DNA of 64,000 nucleotides from Campylobacter concisus ATCC 51562 (GCF_000466745.1 NZ_ANNI01000001.1:124001-188000); one strand, 5' to 3'; counted from the stretch's first letter, positions 53,623-63,222 are shown. Notes: a model not told the origin generated them from the letters alone. Made by a program: numbers and translations.

Positions 53623-54137
53623 GTAAGGAAAATGAAGTATTGCTCAATGAGGACATAAGGGCGAGAGAGGTAAGATGTGTAGGGGATGATGGCACGGCAT
53701 ACGGTGTCATCTCAAGAGATGAGGCTTTAGAGATCTCAAATAAGCTTGGGCTTGATCTAGTGCTTATAGCGCCAGATGCGAAGCCGCCAGTTTGCAAGAT
53801 AATGGACTACGGCAAATTCCGCTATCAGCAAGAGAAAAAGCAAAAAGAGGCCAAGAAAAAGCAAAAAACCATCGAGATAAAAGAGATAAAACTCTCTGTC
53901 AAGATCGCCCAAAACGATATAAACTACAAGGTTAAACACGCAAGCGAGTTTTTGCAAGATGGCAAACACGTTAAATTTCGTGTATTTTTAAAGGGTCGCG
54001 AGATGAGCACCCCAGAGGCTGGCGTAGCCATGCTTGAGAAGGTCTGGGAGATGATCAAAGATGAGGCTGACCGCGACAAAGAGCCTATAATAGAAGGTCG
54101 TTATGTAAATATGCTTGTAACTCCAAAAAAGGGTTAA
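53619..54137 (+). CDS. infC: Translation initiation factor IF-3
   Basis: A 172-residue IF-3 with [18 protein letters not shown] in the N-domain and the basic linker [11 protein letters not shown], then [16 protein letters not shown]. It starts with TTG inside the thrS stop region (4-base overlap). A non-AUG start fits the known self-control of IF-3, which disfavours such codons. The usual infC-rpmI-rplT operon is split here. A strong terminator follows. Confidence 0.97.
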   Translation: MSKENEVLLNEDIRAREVRCVGDDGTAYGVISRDEALEISNKLGLDLVLIAPDAKPPVCKIMDYGKFRYQQEKKQKEAKKKQKTIEIKEIKLSVKIAQNDINYKVKHASEFLQDGKHVKFRVFLKGREMSTPEAGVAMLEKVWEMIKDEADRDKEPIIEGRYVNMLVTPKKG

Positions 54138-54147
54138 ATTCTCACAA

Positions 54148-54175
54148 AGAGCAGGCTAGGGCTTGCTCTTTTTTA
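54148..54175 (+). terminator. Terminator of thrS-infC
   Basis: AGAGCA (54148-54153) pairs with TGCTCT (54164-54169), with further pairs inside (a G-U and two G-C). A T6 run follows. It ends 11-38 bases past infC. Confidence 0.85.
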
Positions 54176-54249
54176 TTAAATTTTTAATACAAAAACTCAC
54201 AAATAACTATTTTCAAAAATTCTATCATTTTTATATCTGCTAAATTTAC

Positions 54250-55285
54250 GCAATGGTGTTTGCGGTTGATGTGGCTTGTGAGTTTGTAAATTTAAGTGTT
54301 TGTGCGAATGTTTTTAGCTAAATTTTGTCTAATTGCAGGTTAAATTTGGTAAGAAACTTGATTATTTGTAGCTTAAATTTAGCAAATTTTAAATTCCCTT
54401 GTTCGAATTTAATTGTCTTGCTGTCACTCGCAAAAGCGCTGTGCCTAAAACTTCTTGTGAGTTTTAAATTTTGTTTTTTATATGCTTGAGTGAGAGTTTT
54501 TAAGCTAAATTTTGCCTATGAGCTAGCTAAATTTGGCAAAGAGAATATCACTTTAATAATACTTTTTACAAAAGCTTTGACTACTTTTGGTTTTATTTGA
54601 TGAGCAAATTTGGTAAGAAACTTGATTATTTGTAGCTTAAATTTATCAAATTTTAATCTTTGCTTAGCAGAATTTAATCATTTTGACATCGCTTGCGTGA
54701 GTGCTTTATTGAAATTTGACCAAGCAAACGCAGGCTATTAGAGTAAATTTGAACTTCTTGTGAGCTTGTAGATTTATGGTGCGTTATGGTGCGTGTGCGA
54801 GTGCCGTGAGCTAAATTTCATCTAATAGGTTGCTGAACTTGACGAGAGAAATATAGCTTTAATAAGTGCCCTTTGCAAATCTTTTGACTGCTTTTATTTT
54901 ATTTGGAGCTAAATTTAGCAAATAATTTCTTTATTTATAGCTTAAATTTATAAAATTTTAATTTTTGTTTGCTGGAATTTTTTCTATTTTTTATCGCTCG
55001 CATGGATGCTTTACAGAAATTTGACTGGGTGAGAGCCGCATACTAGAGTAAAAATAAAAGCTTCTTTTGAGTAAATTCGATATTTGTAGTGTTTATGCGA
55101 GTGCTTTGAGCTAAATTTTGCCTAATAGCTGGTTAAATTTAATAAGTGAAATTTGGTTTTTCTTGTAAAAATGCGAGTAGTTTTTATCGCTTTAAAATGC
55201 TTTTTTGCGAAGGATTTGACTGCTTTTGTTTTATGTGGTAGCAAAATTTGATAAGAGAAATTTAGGTGTGGCTTAAATTTATAAA
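54250..55285. repeat. About four degenerate tandem repeats of 260-330 bp
   Basis: Four diverged copies of a unit are visible. A 40-base stretch is identical at 54342-54381 and 54606-54645, with looser matches starting at 54911 and 55244 (spacings 264, 305, 333). A second mark, TTTGACT(A/G)CTTTT, recurs at 54576, 54883 and 55215. A third, CTTCTTNTGAG, at 54451, 54754 and 55061. No frame stays open, so the region is non-coding today. Its right end touches the broken SUKH gene. Some words (CTTCTTGTG, GCTTAAA, AAATTTAGC) also occur in the intact SUKH gene at 57420-58007, so the units may be very old copies of that gene, which is unproven. Confidence 0.75.
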
Positions 55286-55291
55286 ATTTAA

Positions 55292-55760
55292 CTATCTCTT
55301 GCCAAAAATGTGCTCTGTTATCCGTTTGAGAAATTTTAGGTTTTGCTCGCTTTTTGGTAGGATTTTGTCATTTAGCCTTATTATGCCGAAGTTGCAAGCG
55401 CTATGAAAATTTCTCTCTCGCAACTCATTTGCTGCAAATTTCTTTATCGTCAAACAAGCCACGCATAGACCGCACCACTCGTGCAATCAAGCAAAAATAT
55501 CCACAGGATGCTCCACGGCAAAAACTTTCAATTTTACTGCTCAAACCTTGCCGCTCCACCATTTGCCGTCATGTCAGCTTTTTTAGCAAAATTTATACTA
55601 AAAGCTCTAAAAAATGTGGTCTGCTCGCCACCCTAGTGAAATTTAACCAAGCTTCAAATTCACATCTGCCACGCCAGCAAAAATTTGTCAAAACAAACGC
55701 TCTATATACATCGTATAAAATGCTTCAAAGCAGCGTAAATTTGCTAGCTTGCTAGTAAAA
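55292..55760 (-). pseudogene. Broken copy of a SUKH/SMI1-family gene
   Basis: This minus-strand relic matches the intact gene at 57420-58007. FLLDCTSGAVYAWL is encoded identically in one frame (near 55470-55510). The C-terminal IIRLNDKILPKSEQNLKF, in another frame, answers to IARLNDEAMPSTEQILKF. A short GKWW block also persists. Several frameshifts and stops make it dead. The two copies flank gdhA. The SUKH fold is common among immunity proteins against secreted or contact-delivered toxins. Confidence 0.8.
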
Positions 55761-55864
55761 TTTGCCGTGCAAAAGGCAAATCCTATTTTGACTAAAACAA
55801 GCTGGCCTTATATTGATTTACGCCCAAATTTAGCTTGGACGTAAATTTACAGAGCCAAATTGGC

Positions 55865-57223
55865 CTACACATATCCTTGATCTATCATCGCGTCAGCCAC
55901 TTTTCTAAAGCCAGCGATATTTGAGCCAAGCACTAGGTTGCCCTCATCGCCAAACTCTTTACTCGTTTCGTAGCTTAGCTCAAAGATGTGGTTCATGATG
56001 CCATGGAGTCTGCGATCGACCTCCTCGAAGCTCCACGAAGTCATGCCAGCATTTTGCATCATCTCAAGTCCGCTTGTGCCCACGCCACCAGCGTTTGCTG
56101 CTTTTGCTGGAGCAAAGTGGAAGTCTTTTTGTGCAAGCATGAAATTTATCGCATCAAGCGTGCTTGGCATGTTCGCGCCCTCAGCTACGAAGCGGCAGCC
56201 ATTTGCGTAAAGCACTTTTATGTCAGCTAGGTGAAGCTCGTTTTGTGTCGCGCATGGGAAGGCTCCGTCGCATGGCACGTCCCAGACGCCGTTTCTGCCC
56301 TCTTTATACTCGCTCACGCTTACATATTTTGCGTTTGGTCTAAATTTGGTGTATTCGCTAAGGCGAGCGCGCTTCACTTCTTTTAGCTCTTTAAGCACCG
56401 CTAGATCGATGCCCTCCGCGTCGTAAACGTATCCGTTTGAATCAGAAACCGTGATAGGCAGCGCGCCTACTTGATAGAGCTTTTCTACAGTGTATATGGC
56501 GACGTTTCCGCTACCGCTTATGCTGCACTTTTTACCCTCTAGCCCAAGTCCCGCCTTTTGCAGCATATTTTGCGTGAAATATACCAGCCCGTATCCTGTC
56601 GCCTCCGTGCGCGCTAGGCTGCCGCCCCAGTTTAGCCCCTTGCCCGTTAGTATACCGTCAAATCTGCCGGTTAGCTTTTTATACTGCCCAAACATATAGC
56701 CTATCTCGCGCGCGCCAACGCCGATGTCGCCTGCGGGCACGTCTACGGTGTTGCCGATGTGGCGGTATAGCTCGCTCATAAATGCTTGGCAAAAGCGCAT
56801 TATCTCGCCCTCGCTCTTGCCTTTTGGATCAAAGGTGCTGCCGCCTTTTGCGCCGCCGATATTTACGCCCGTAAGCGAGTTTTTAAAAATTTGCTCAAAT
56901 CCAAGAAATTTTAGCACGCCAAGATCCACGCTAGGATGCAGTCTGATACCGCCTTTATAGGGGCCCACGGCTGAGTTAAACTGCACGCGGTAGCCGTTAT
57001 TTACCTGCGGTCTGCCGTCGTCGCCCGTGTACGTGACGCGAAAGATCACCGTGCGCTCGGGGATAACTATGCGCTCTAGGATCGCGTGTTTTTGGTACTT
57101 GCTTTCTCTTTTTATAAGCGGCTCGAGGCTGTTTAGCACCTCGGTCGCAGCCTGGACAAAGACGCCTTGACCCGGATTGGTCTTTTTTATCCACTCCATC
57201 GTTTTTTCGATGTACTCGCTCAT
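55865..57223 (-). CDS. gdhA: NADP-specific glutamate dehydrogenase
   Basis: A 452-residue hexameric-type GDH, converting 2-oxoglutarate and ammonia to glutamate. Marks are YKGGIRLHPSVDLGVLKFLG (substrate Lys region), GGAKGGSTFDPKGKSEGEI (catalytic Lys) and SGSGNVAIYTVEKL (nucleotide loop). The gene has an unusual base composition. The part coding for the N-terminal half (about 56480-57190) reaches 55-67% GC in many lines, against about 48% at the 3' end and clearly less in its neighbours. This suggests recombination with DNA from a GC-richer relative. It sits between two SUKH-type copies. Confidence 0.94.
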   Translation of the reverse strand: MSEYIEKTMEWIKKTNPGQGVFVQAATEVLNSLEPLIKRESKYQKHAILERIVIPERTVIFRVTYTGDDGRPQVNNGYRVQFNSAVGPYKGGIRLHPSVDLGVLKFLGFEQIFKNSLTGVNIGGAKGGSTFDPKGKSEGEIMRFCQAFMSELYRHIGNTVDVPAGDIGVGAREIGYMFGQYKKLTGRFDGILTGKGLNWGGSLARTEATGYGLVYFTQNMLQKAGLGLEGKKCSISGSGNVAIYTVEKLYQVGALPITVSDSNGYVYDAEGIDLAVLKELKEVKRARLSEYTKFRPNAKYVSVSEYKEGRNGVWDVPCDGAFPCATQNELHLADIKVLYANGCRFVAEGANMPSTLDAINFMLAQKDFHFAPAKAANAGGVGTSGLEMMQNAGMTSWSFEEVDRRLHGIMNHIFELSYETSKEFGDEGNLVLGSNIAGFRKVADAMIDQGYV

Positions 57224-57419
57224 TTTGGCTCCTATTCGTCAAATTTTCGTAGTTGAATATTAACTCTCCTAGAAAAAATTTTTATTTAAATTTATTTTTA
57301 TATTTTTATTTTAGGCGATGAGCGTTACATATCGAAACTAAATTTATGAAAAGTGGTTTTTGTTTCGGTCGCTGAAATAAATTTATAGAAGATAATTTAG
57401 GCTAGGAAGCCCGATTTTG

Positions 57420-58007
57420 CTAAATTTCATATGCCATCTCTTGCCAGAAAAGAAGGGCTCTACCATCTGCTTGGACAAATTTTAGGATTTGCTCGGTTGA
57501 TGGCATAGCTTCATCATTTAGCCTTGCTATATCGATGCTAGCAAGCGCTATGAAAAATTTCTCAAAGTCGCTTGCGACGCACCTGCTGCAAAGCTCCTCA
57601 TCTCCAAGCAGCCATGCATAGACCGCGCCACTCGTGCAATCAAGCAAAAATATCCACGGATCACCCACGGCAAAGACTATTAAATTTAAAGGGCGAGCTT
57701 CACCTTGCCACCATTTGCCGCCGTACTCATCTATACTATTTAGTCGTGCTATCTCGCTTGCATAGTCGCCTCTAGAGCCAAATTTGACATTGCAAATTTC
57801 AAAATTTCCAAGGTCAAATTTGCTTAAAAGCTTTATAAATTTAGCTGGGAAATTTACGCCAAGAGCTTCTTGTGCGTTTTTAAGTGCTTGTGTGGTAGCT
57901 TTAACATCATTTTGAAGCAAGAGCCTCATGCCAGTCATACCCTCTTGCTCTAGTGGTAAGAAAATTTGATCTAACTTTTGAGCGATTTCATCTAGCTTTA
58001 AAAACAT
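57420..58007 (-). CDS. SUKH/SMI1-KNR4 family protein
   Basis: A 195-residue soluble protein with the SMI1/KNR4 (SUKH) pattern: NAQEALGVNFPAKFIKLLSK (helix after the first strand), then YGGKWWQG, LIVFAVGDPWIFLLDCTSG and a late FEKFFIALA. Bacterial SUKH proteins mostly act as immunity proteins for polymorphic toxins; a household role is also possible. No toxin gene is visible in the window, so it may be an orphan immunity gene. A broken copy lies 1.7 kb away on the other side of gdhA. Confidence 0.75.
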   Translation of the reverse strand: MFLKLDEIAQKLDQIFLPLEQEGMTGMRLLLQNDVKATTQALKNAQEALGVNFPAKFIKLLSKFDLGNFEICNVKFGSRGDYASEIARLNSIDEYGGKWWQGEARPLNLIVFAVGDPWIFLLDCTSGAVYAWLLGDEELCSRCVASDFEKFFIALASIDIARLNDEAMPSTEQILKFVQADGRALLFWQEMAYEI

Positions 58008-58164
58008 ATCAGTCCTTTAATCTGCTGGATTTTGGCAAATTTTATCAAATTTAACTCGGTGCGCTTTTAAATTTGACCAATTTGCCGCCAAACTTAGACT
58101 ACGATCTTCATAAATTTAAAAAGCTAGCATAGATAACTAAAAAACTAGCAATCACTAAAAGCGA

Positions 58165-58475
58165 GATGTTAAGAAAGGCGAATGCTTTGTTTTTGCACCG
58201 CTAGCAATGGCGGACATCTCTATGCCGTGGATGCAAAAAGTGGCGAGGTGATGTTTAAGTTTAAAACCAGTGGCACGGAGAATTTTGTTTGTGTCGAGGG
58301 TCAAATTTTACTTGCAAATTGCAAAAATAAGCCAGTTTTGATAAGCGCTAGAAATGGCTTGCTACTAAAAAGGATATAGTTTGAAATTTTGGTTTAGTTA
58401 CAGATCAGATCATGCTAGTAAGCGGTGGCAAGCTCTACGCTATGGCAAACGACAAATTTAAAATTTACGCAGTTT
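58165..58475 (+). pseudogene. Broken PQQ-like beta-propeller gene fragment
   Basis: A frame from about 58195 encodes ASNGGHLYAVDAKSGEVMFK and then a second blade-like strand set ending at the stop 58379. Short flanking pieces (DVKKGECFVFA before, QIMLVSGGKLYAMANDKF after) continue the theme in other frames. The VDAKSGEVMFKF-type repeat is that of PQQ-like or WD-like propellers. The gene is truncated at both sides and frameshifted. On the minus strand, 58100-58180 also reads as a membrane-helix tail (LLVIASFLVIYASFLNL and stop), perhaps another relic. Confidence 0.6.
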
Positions 58476-58529
58476 GTGTGGAAATTTGGCTTTGGCGAAA
58501 TTTATCGCCAAAGCCGCAATGAGATAAAT

Positions 58530-59969
58530 TTATCTCTTCTTTTTATATCTTTTTATCGCCTCTACGATGACCTCTTCTAGATCATCGTTTGGCTCTTTAT
58601 TCATATCGTCATAGGTGTTTTCAAGGATAGTTTTTAAGTTTTTCTCAACGTAGCTAGTATCAAAAAATCCCCTTCTAAACTCCTTGCTTTTGCTTATAGT
58701 TAGCAAAAATGGGATGATCGTTCGCACGCCCTCGATGGTAAATTCTTCAAGTGCTCTTTCAAGCTTATTTACCGCTAGGTCATAATCAGTCGCCTTGACG
58801 ATCAGTTTTGCGATAAGCGAGTCGTAAAATGGCGGTATGGTGTAGTCTTTATAGACGTGGCTATCAACGCGCACAGAAGGGCCAAGAGCTGGGTAGTAGC
58901 CCTCGATCGTGCCTGGTGCTGGGATGAAATTCTCCCAGACATTTTCAGCCGTGATCCTAGCCTCTATTGCGTAGCCTCGTGGCTTGATGTCACTTTGCTC
59001 GATCTCTAAAATTTCACCAGCAGCGATCCTTATTTGCCTAACGACTAAGTCGTGGCCGGTGATCTCTTCAGTGATGCCATGCTCCACCTGGATACGGGTA
59101 TTCATCTCCATGAAGTAAAAGTTATTGTAGTCATCTAGCAAAAACTCGATCGTTCCGACGTTTGAGTAGCCCACAGCTTTTGCAGCGGCCACTGCGGTCA
59201 CACCCATTATTTTTCTTAAATTTTCGCTGATAGATGGGCAAGGTGCGATCTCGATAATCTTTTGGTGGCGCCTTTGGATAGAGCAGTCACGCTCGCAAAG
59301 GTGGATGATATTGCCGTAGTTATCGCCTAAAATTTGAAACTCGATGTGACGAGGATTAACGACAAGCTTCTCCATGAAAACCTCATCGTTGTTAAAGTAG
59401 GTCTTTGCTTCTCTGGTGCACGACTCAAAGGCATCTTGCATATCTTCTTCTTGCCAAACTTCTCTGATGCCACGGCCGCCTCCTCCTCCGCTTGCTTTTA
59501 AAATGACTGGATAGCCGATGCGTCTAGCGTACTCTTTTATGGCATCCATGCTCTCGTCATTTAGCTTTTCAGTGCCAGGCACGATTGGTATGCCGTTTCT
59601 TTTCATTAGGTATCTTGCGATATTTTTATCACCCATTTTTCTGATCACCTCAGCCTTTGGACCGATAAAGATAAGCCCAGCGTCCTCGACCGCCTTTGCA
59701 AATTCGTAGTTTTCGCTTAAAAAGCCGTATCCTGGGTGTATCGCGTCAGCTCCGCACTCTTTAGCAAGCTTTACGATAGCTTTGGCGTCAAGATAGCCCT
59801 TGATTGGATCTTCGCCCACTTGATAGGCCTCATCAGCTATCCTTACATGCAAGCACTCGCTATCTGGCGCTGTGTAAATTCCTACGCTTTGAATGTGTAA
59901 ATCCCTACAAGCTCTGACTATCCTAACTGCGATCTCACCACGATTTGCGATAAGAATTTTATGTATCAT
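58530..59969 (-). CDS. pycA: Biotin carboxylase subunit, probably pyruvate carboxylase subunit A
   Basis: A 479-residue ATP-grasp carboxylase that carboxylates biotin on a partner protein. It has KILIANRGEIAVRIVRACRDL, the glycine-rich KASGGGGGRGI, FMEKLVVNPRHIEFQ, MEMNTRIQVEHGITE and RITAENVWENFIPAPG. The C-terminal tail beyond residue 445 and wording such as RDLHIQSVGIYTAPDSECLH are closer to the PycA of C. jejuni than to AccC (about 443 residues). PycA works with PycB to make oxaloacetate. The partner is not in the window. A second biotin carboxylase (AccC) should exist elsewhere. Confidence 0.82.
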   Translation of the reverse strand: MIHKILIANRGEIAVRIVRACRDLHIQSVGIYTAPDSECLHVRIADEAYQVGEDPIKGYLDAKAIVKLAKECGADAIHPGYGFLSENYEFAKAVEDAGLIFIGPKAEVIRKMGDKNIARYLMKRNGIPIVPGTEKLNDESMDAIKEYARRIGYPVILKASGGGGGRGIREVWQEEDMQDAFESCTREAKTYFNNDEVFMEKLVVNPRHIEFQILGDNYGNIIHLCERDCSIQRRHQKIIEIAPCPSISENLRKIMGVTAVAAAKAVGYSNVGTIEFLLDDYNNFYFMEMNTRIQVEHGITEEITGHDLVVRQIRIAAGEILEIEQSDIKPRGYAIEARITAENVWENFIPAPGTIEGYYPALGPSVRVDSHVYKDYTIPPFYDSLIAKLIVKATDYDLAVNKLERALEEFTIEGVRTIIPFLLTISKSKEFRRGFFDTSYVEKNLKTILENTYDDMNKEPNDDLEEVIVEAIKRYKKKR

Positions 59970-60085
59970 AGGCTATCCTTTTTGAGTTTTACTTATCATA
60001 TAACTATTCGTTTTATTTTTAGATAAATTTATTAAGTCTGGTTTTAAAATTTGAGTGCAAAGGCTAAATTTACACTCAAATTTGT

Positions 60086-60634
60086 CTATCTATTGATGAT
60101 TTGTGGAAAAGGTGTGGCTAGGGCTTTTTTGCTAAAATCTTGCGACTCGATCGTGAAATTTGTAGCAAATCTTTGAATGCCCTCTTTTTTATAAGCACGC
60201 CTTTGGATGGTAAAAAGGACTAAATTTCCGCCTTGTTTGGTGTAGCGATATATCGAATGCTCAGCTGTTGGTACGCCATTTAGGTTTGAAAATATCGTGA
60301 TATCAAGATAAATTTCATTTGCCAGCGAACCCTTTTTATAAGCCACTTTTAGCCCTTTTGCTTTTAGCTCTTTTAGATCATTTATCTTTTGCTCGACTGC
60401 TTGCTCTGGCGTAGCGTCAAATTTAAGGGTATTTAGCGAGAGCATGTAGCTAAAACTATCTAGCTTCTCGCCAGGGAGCAAGTACTCCTGCGTGAATAAA
60501 TTTGGCATAGGCTTGGCTGAATATGCCAATGAGTAGAGTCTGTTGTCAAATTTTATCTGCACCGGCTCAAAGTACTGAGTCGCCGCAAGTAAGAGTGCCG
60601 GCAAAGCGATAAATGCTAAAAATTTCTTCATCAA
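60086..60634 (-). CDS. Exported hypothetical protein
   Basis: A 182-residue protein with a signal peptide (FLAFIALPALLLAA, cut near residue 18). The mature part is a mixed strand/helix domain (SYMLSLNTLKFDATPEQAVE, IYRYTKQGGNLVLFTIQRR) without known motifs. It stands upstream of pycA and directly downstream of hemJ (6-base gap) on the minus strand. Probably periplasmic; role unknown. Confidence 0.75.
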   Translation of the reverse strand: MMKKFLAFIALPALLLAATQYFEPVQIKFDNRLYSLAYSAKPMPNLFTQEYLLPGEKLDSFSYMLSLNTLKFDATPEQAVEQKINDLKELKAKGLKVAYKKGSLANEIYLDITIFSNLNGVPTAEHSIYRYTKQGGNLVLFTIQRRAYKKEGIQRFATNFTIESQDFSKKALATPFPQIINR

Positions 60635-60640
60635 ATTCCC

Positions 60641-61075
60641 TCAAAATGGATTTACTATCATTACCCAGATGATGATGAGCATTGCAATAGTTGGCACTTC
60701 GTTGTAGGCTCTAAAGAAGATGCCACTTTTGTTACAGCGTTTTTCTTTGAGCTGCTTCATGTAGCGTCCAAGGTCTAGGTGATAGATAGCCATTAAGATG
60801 ACAACTAAAATTTTGACATGGATGTGACCAGTTTTTATAAGATCAGGCATCGCGATAAGTATCAATATACCAGTGACAAATGAGCCAATTAGTGCGACCC
60901 AGCCGATGTAGTGATACATCTTGTACTCCATCACCTCTACCACTTTTACAAAGTCTGGCTTGTCCATATTTTCTACGTGATAAACGTAGAGCCTTGGCTG
61001 ATAAAACAGCACTGCCATCCACGAGATGAAAAACAAATAGTGGAGGTATTTTAAGTAAAGATAATATTCTGCCAT
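60641..61075 (-). CDS. hemJ: Protoporphyrinogen IX oxidase, HemJ family
   Basis: A 144-residue membrane protein with four helices. N-terminal YLYLKYLHYLFFISWMAVLF contains the conserved His (near 12), and FKAGHIHVKILVVILMAIYH-like GHIHVKILVVILMAIYH holds further His residues; HemJ binds heme this way. It oxidises protoporphyrinogen IX in the penultimate heme step. The spacing to both neighbours is small, suggesting an operon with the downstream hypothetical protein and the upstream TM2 gene. Confidence 0.85.
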   Translation of the reverse strand: MAEYYLYLKYLHYLFFISWMAVLFYQPRLYVYHVENMDKPDFVKVVEVMEYKMYHYIGWVALIGSFVTGILILIAMPDLIKTGHIHVKILVVILMAIYHLDLGRYMKQLKEKRCNKSGIFFRAYNEVPTIAMLIIIWVMIVNPF

Positions 61076-61084
61076 AACGTCTCC

Positions 61085-61447
61085 TTATCTAAAAAGTATC
61101 TCTTTTCTAGCTTCAAATTCAGCCTTGCTGATCGCACCACTCTCAAAAAGCTCGTAAAGCCTTTTTAAGTCGTCCTCTTTATCTTTTAGTTTTAGTCTCT
61201 CTTTTAGCTCGACTTTTTGTAAATTTTTCTCGACATAAGCACCAACCAAAAATGCATCTATAAGCCACCAAATGCCCCAGATAGCTAAGAATGGTATGCC
61301 TATAATGAAATAAAACGTAGAGTAGCCAACGAAAAATAGTCCCATCATCAAAAAGCCAGTGATAAATTTACCAAGGTAAATTCTATGCGCCCCAAGCCAG
61401 CCAGTAAGTAGCCAAAGCGCGTATGCGACGTAGATATTATTTCCCAC
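61085..61447 (-). CDS. TM2-domain membrane protein with SHOCT tail
   Basis: A 120-residue protein: the TM2 domain at residues 5-70 has two helices with WLGAHRIYLGKFITGFLMMG. The C-terminal SHOCT motif (LKRLYELFESGAISKAEFEARK) closes the protein. Functions of both domains are poorly known. It overlaps lspA by 11 bases, so translation is coupled. Confidence 0.85.
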   Translation of the reverse strand: MGNNIYVAYALWLLTGWLGAHRIYLGKFITGFLMMGLFFVGYSTFYFIIGIPFLAIWGIWWLIDAFLVGAYVEKNLQKVELKERLKLKDKEDDLKRLYELFESGAISKAEFEARKEILFR

Positions 61448-61889
61448 TCTCTCTCCTTTTTCTAAAACTTTGCCAAAGTATCATCACCACGCAAAGATCG
61501 ATCATCACATCAGCGAAGTTAAAGACCGCAAAGTTAAACCACTTGTGCCAAAAGACATAATCCACGACGCCGCCATGGATAAATCTATCTGTGATATTTG
61601 AGCTGCCAGCTCCTAGCAAAGCTCCAAGCCAAATGGCATACGAGCAAAGCAGCTTTTTTTCAATGACTAGATAGACAAAAACGCCTAAAATGAGGGCGAT
61701 CTGGATAAATTTAAGCCACTCATCTAAAAAGGCAAACATCGAAAATGCAACGCCCTTATTATATGTAAGAACTAGTGAGAAAAACTCGCCCTCCCACGAA
61801 AAACCATCTATAAATATCATCTTTATCGCTTGATCAACGATAAAAATGAGAAAAAACGCGATGAAAAATTTAACTAAGCTTTTACGCAT
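61437..61889 (-). CDS. lspA: Lipoprotein signal peptidase (signal peptidase II)
   Basis: A 150-residue inner-membrane aspartyl protease with four helices. The catalytic Asp pair is in [21 protein letters not shown] and [13 protein letters not shown]. It cleaves prolipoproteins before the lipidated Cys. It overlaps glmM by 8 bases, the same pairing as in C. jejuni. Confidence 0.94.
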   Translation of the reverse strand: MRKSLVKFFIAFFLIFIVDQAIKMIFIDGFSWEGEFFSLVLTYNKGVAFSMFAFLDEWLKFIQIALILGVFVYLVIEKKLLCSYAIWLGALLGAGSSNITDRFIHGGVVDYVFWHKWFNFAVFNFADVMIDLCVVMILWQSFRKRRESGK

Positions 61890-63222
61890 TTAGGGCTTTT
61901 ACAAAAAATTTCTCAACTTCATCCATGCGTTTTTCAACTAAAGTTTGATTTTTACCCTCAAGCAAAAGTCTGATCAAATTTTCAGTGCCAGAGTATCTAA
62001 ATAGCGATCTTATGCCCTCTTTTGCGAGGCTAGCCTCAAGCTCTTTTAGCCCCTCTATCTTATCAAGCGGCTTTTTCTCTGTGATCTTTAAATTTAGTAA
62101 AATTTGTGGATACGGCTTTAGCTCGCCAAAAATTTCACTAGCTTTTTTGCCTTTTTTAAGCATCATAGCAACTACTTGCATCGAAGTAACAAGGCCGTCG
62201 CCAGTTTTAGCGTAGTCGTTAAATATCACGTGGCCGCTTTGCTCGCCACCAAAATTTATGCCATTTTCTTTCATCATCTCAAGCACGTATTTATCGCCTA
62301 CGTTTGAGCGAAGTAGCTTGATCTTGTGAGCTTTTAGATAGTCATCAAGTGCGGCATTACTCATCACCGTAGCCACGATGGCTCCACCTTTTAGCGCCTT
62401 TTGCTCGTGTAAAAATGCAGCTAGTGAGCCAAGTATCGCATCGCCATGCACAACTTCGCCGTTTTCATCGACGACTACAAGTCTATCAGCATCGCCGTCA
62501 AATGCAAAGCCGATGTCAGCACGAAGCCTTTTTACCTCGCTTGCTAGATCTTCTGGGTGAAGTGCGCCGCAGTTTTGGTTGATATTGCTACCATTTGGTT
62601 CGTCGTTTATGACGATGACATCGGCTCCAAGCTCGCTAAACACGGTTGGTGCGACCTTGTAAGCAGCTCCGTTTGCCACGTCTAAAACTACTCGTAAATT
62701 CTTTAAATTTAACTCTTTTGGGAATGAATTTTTGATCTGCACGATATATCTGCCGATAACGTCGTCAATTCTCTTGTTTGCACCTATCTCTATCATTGTC
62801 TTTTGGGCATTCGCGATGAGCTCGTCGTCGTAGAAAATTTTCTCTATCTCAGCTTCTATTTTTTCATCTAGTTTGTTGCCAAAGCTATCAAAAAATTTGA
62901 TACCGTTATCGTAGTATGGGTTGTGTGAAGCGCTTATCATTATACCAGCGTCACAGCGCATATTTTCTGTTAAAAATGCGATTGCAGGTGTTGGCATAGG
63001 GCCTATTTGAAGGACGTTGTAGCCAACTGCAGTCAGCCCCGCAACTATGGCGGTTTCTATCATATAACCGCTTTTTCTAGTATCTTTTCCAACCAAAATC
63101 ACATTTGTCGCTGAAGTCTTTCTAAAATAAATTCCAGCCGCCATTGCAAGACGCATAGATGTTTGAGCTGAGAGCTTTTCGCCTGCCTTGCCACGAACTC
63201 CATCCGTTCCAAATAGTTTCAT
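61882..63222 (-). CDS. glmM: Phosphoglucosamine mutase
   Basis: A 446-residue enzyme converting GlcN-6-P to GlcN-1-P for UDP-GlcNAc. The phosphoserine is Ser99 ([16 protein letters not shown]); the Mg loop is [12 protein letters not shown], and [15 protein letters not shown] binds the phosphate. It is the first gene of a minus-strand operon with lspA. It also feeds amino-sugar supply of the glycan island. Confidence 0.95.
   Translation of the reverse strand: MKLFGTDGVRGKAGEKLSAQTSMRLAMAAGIYFRKTSATNVILVGKDTRKSGYMIETAIVAGLTAVGYNVLQIGPMPTPAIAFLTENMRCDAGIMISASHNPYYDNGIKFFDSFGNKLDEKIEAEIEKIFYDDELIANAQKTMIEIGANKRIDDVIGRYIVQIKNSFPKELNLKNLRVVLDVANGAAYKVAPTVFSELGADVIVINDEPNGSNINQNCGALHPEDLASEVKRLRADIGFAFDGDADRLVVVDENGEVVHGDAILGSLAAFLHEQKALKGGAIVATVMSNAALDDYLKAHKIKLLRSNVGDKYVLEMMKENGINFGGEQSGHVIFNDYAKTGDGLVTSMQVVAMMLKKGKKASEIFGELKPYPQILLNLKITEKKPLDKIEGLKELEASLAKEGIRSLFRYSGTENLIRLLLEGKNQTLVEKRMDEVEKFFVKALNA

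Noticed and set aside
55354-55755. Plus-strand 133-codon frame
   Set aside because: It lies antisense to the SUKH pseudogene, whose minus-strand reading matches the intact copy.
54138-55864. CRISPR array in the repeat region
   Set aside because: Units are 260-330 bp and degenerate; there are no short identical repeats with regular spacers and no cas genes.
58182-58379. 65-codon frame as an intact small gene
   Set aside because: The propeller pattern continues in other frames on both sides, there is no ribosome site, and the length is too short for the fold; listed as a pseudogene.
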